Of a stretch of DNA of 64,000 nucleotides, positions 62,451 to 64,000 are shown one piece after another. Numbering within the stretch: position 1 is the first letter of the stretch; the number at the start of each line of letters is the position of its first letter. Made by a program: the position numbers and the translations under genes. The notes beneath the pieces are model-generated. The model saw only the letters and a program-made list of their open reading frames with translations. It made no database searches and was not told the origin of the DNA. The stretch comes from an uncultured Anaerolineae bacterium (GTDB taxonomy: Bacteria > Chloroflexota > Anaerolineae > Aggregatilineales > Phototrophicaceae), in contig CAKQCB010000001.1 of NCBI GenBank assembly GCA_934216615.1, positions 62,001 through 126,000 of the forward strand. Direction: 5' to 3'.

Positions 62451-64000
62451 TCACGCAGGGAAAGTAACTTGTTGCCTGACCGTATCCGTCATGCGCTGAC
62501 GTTCGATCAGGTCAGTATCAGACTGGGTTTTCACCTCAATCAATGCTGATTCTTTGTTTTGAACGGCGGTCTGTACCGCCTTTTGCACCGCTTCCAAACG
62601 TTCAGCATCAGTATAACGGAAACCGAACTGTGCTGCGCTGTGCTCAAAGGTGAGGCCGTGTGGGGTTAAGAATAAATCTGTGAACGGCGGTTCAAATTGG
62701 GCGATGGGCAACCGTCTGAAAATACCTCCGCCATCATTGTTGATGAGCAGAATAATCAGCGGGATTTGCAAACGTTGTGAAGCTAACAAGCCGTTTAAAT
62801 CGTGATAAAACGCCAGATCACCTGTGATGAGCAGGGTAGGGTGATCTACACGCCCCGCCGCTACTCCAAATGCACACGAGAGAGTTCCATCAATTCCGCT
62901 GGCGCCCCGATTACAGAACACTTGCCATGCTGTTTGTGCCGTACCCACAAACTGATCCAGATTGCGGATGGGTAAACTGCTGGCGATAAATATAGTGCTC
63001 TGCGCGGGCATGGATTGAATCGCGGTATGTACTGCTGAACCATCAAACACACTGGCAGTAATTTCTGCGTGGATGACTGTTTGCGTGTGCGCATCCAACG
63101 TTTGCCAGCGCGTCGCCCATGTGCTAGATGCGCGTTCGGGTAAACGCTCCGCCAACTGCTGACATGCTGAAACAGTATCTGCCCAAACCAGCGTATCTAA
63201 AAGATGATTAGGGTCGGGCCAGACGCCGGTATCAGTGAAGGCGATGCGCAGGGCATTCGCTTGTGAGGCGCAGAACGTATCCAAGGCTTGTGAAGTCGGT
63301 GGCGCGCCAAAGAAGATGATCAGGTCGATAGGGGGCATCTCGATTTTTGAGGTCAAGAACTGGTCATAACTACCAATGATCACCGCCTCATGCGGATTTT
63401 GCGCAAACCGAACCTCAGAAAGCGGGTCCGCTAGGATCGGATATCCTGCTTGTTTGGCTAATTTTTGAATCGCATCGGCAAAGCCATCATCGCGCTGGCG
63501 CGGGCCACAGATAATCAACCCGTGAGTGTGCGCCTCAATCAACGTGGTGAGCGTGTCGAGCTGGGCATCACTCAATTGGAGTGTGCCCCGTTGAATGTGC
63601 GTGAACGGCTTATGATCTGCGCGACCGCTGGGAATTTCGCGAACCTCGCTGGCAACTTCAATCGGTTCGAGTGGTTTTCTGAAAGGGAAATTTAAATGGA
63701 CAGGGCCACGCGGTAACCCATCCGCGATGTGATAGGCGCGGTTGGCTAACGTGCGTAAATTCCGTATCGCAAGTTCAGGCGGGTTGGCTTCGGGCAACGC
63801 TGCATCCACTGACCATAACACATGATCGCCAAATAACTTGACCTGGTCGATGGTCTGGTTGGCTCCACTTTCACGCAGTTCGTGCGGTCTGTCGGCTGTG
63901 ATGACCAACAGGGGCACATTGGAATAATGCGCTTCGATAACTGCGGGATAAAAATTGGCGGTCGCCGTCCCCGACGAACATAAAACCGCGACGGGTTTTT
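62451..64000 (-). CDS. menD: SEPHCHC synthase, cut by window end
   Basis: This thiamine-diphosphate enzyme joins 2-oxoglutarate to isochorismate in menaquinone synthesis. The visible 516 codons run from the window edge (VAVLCSSGTATANFYPAV, then LLVITADRPHEL and GANQTIDQVKLF) to the stop. The C-terminal ThDP-binding block is LITGDLAFYHDLNGLL with NNDGGGIFRRLP. The 5' end, about 60 codons, lies outside; GTG 63917 inside the frame is not the start. It heads menD-menB, with menF expected further upstream. Confidence 0.93.
   Translation of the reverse strand, partial: KPVAVLCSSGTATANFYPAVIEAHYSNVPLLVITADRPHELRESGANQTIDQVKLFGDHVLWSVDAALPEANPPELAIRNLRTLANRAYHIADGLPRGPVHLNFPFRKPLEPIEVASEVREIPSGRADHKPFTHIQRGTLQLSDAQLDTLTTLIEAHTHGLIICGPRQRDDGFADAIQKLAKQAGYPILADPLSEVRFAQNPHEAVIIGSYDQFLTSKIEMPPIDLIIFFGAPPTSQALDTFCASQANALRIAFTDTGVWPDPNHLLDTLVWADTVSACQQLAERLPERASSTWATRWQTLDAHTQTVIHAEITASVFDGSAVHTAIQSMPAQSTIFIASSLPIRNLDQFVGTAQTAWQVFCNRGASGIDGTLSCAFGVAAGRVDHPTLLITGDLAFYHDLNGLLASQRLQIPLIILLINNDGGGIFRRLPIAQFEPPFTDLFLTPHGLTFEHSAAQFGFRYTDAERLEAVQKAVQTAVQNKESALIEVKTQSDTDLIERQRMTDTVRQQVTFPA

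Overview
The window looks like part of a chromosome from an uncultured or little-studied member of the Chloroflexota (Anaerolineae-like). This is inferred from three things: Pro/Thr/Glu-rich lipoprotein linkers, clusters of LLM-type flavin oxidoreductases next to a TIGR04076 protein, and classical men genes alongside polyphosphate glucokinase. Base composition is close to half G+C by eye. I see no tRNA, rRNA, CRISPR array, insertion sequence or phage gene. The 2-oxoglutarate dehydrogenase and menaquinone genes suggest a respiring, at least facultatively aerobic, organism.

Layout. 1-5.7 kb: a SIS-domain sugar-phosphate enzyme, a small unknown gene and sucA-sucB (2-oxoglutarate dehydrogenase E1 and E2, no E3 nearby). 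5.8-9.8 kb: surface polysaccharide genes (MBOAT acyltransferase with an SGNH-like partner; RfbC epimerase), a PPOX-type flavoprotein and a probable 52-codon membrane peptide. 9.9-16 kb: a D-aminopeptidase in an operon with a heterodimeric ABC exporter whose promoter carries a perfect operator-like dyad, then an M23 peptidase. 16-18 kb: a J-domain protein, a 35-residue basic protein and Hsp20. 18-24 kb: MalQ, RecD2, a LysM membrane protein and a YcaQ-type DNA glycosylase.

24-34 kb: a seven-gene minus-strand operon (M24 peptidase, two LLM oxidoreductases, TIGR04076 protein, old yellow enzyme, ABM monooxygenase, iron alcohol dehydrogenase). It is transcribed divergently from a peptide-type ABC importer (binding protein and two permeases, no ATPase genes). 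Together they look like an uptake and oxidation pathway for an unknown substrate. 34-38 kb: VOC protein, HI0933-type flavoprotein, stand-alone response regulator, ECF sigma factor and a Pro-rich partner protein.

38-43.1 kb: a five-gene unit with a clear promoter and a strong terminator. It encodes a C26 gamma-glutamyl hydrolase, a cytoplasmic subtilase, an esterase, an ATP-grasp ligase and a circularly permuted ATP-grasp ligase. This is the best candidate for an undescribed system: an amide or peptide ligation pathway with its own hydrolases. 43.2-48.3 kb: a giant lipoprotein with 13 PKD domains and a seven-blade WD40 domain. 48.6-52.5 kb: a REC-histidine kinase, Mn-dependent pyrophosphatase and an exported WD40 protein. 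52.5-64 kb: an MlrC-type M81 peptidase, CutC, ROK glucokinase, DegT-type aminotransferase, GlgB, polyphosphate glucokinase and the menaquinone genes menD (cut by the window end), menB and menE.

Genes are densely packed, many with 4-base stop/start overlaps. Where a start differs from the longest reading frame, the entry says why.
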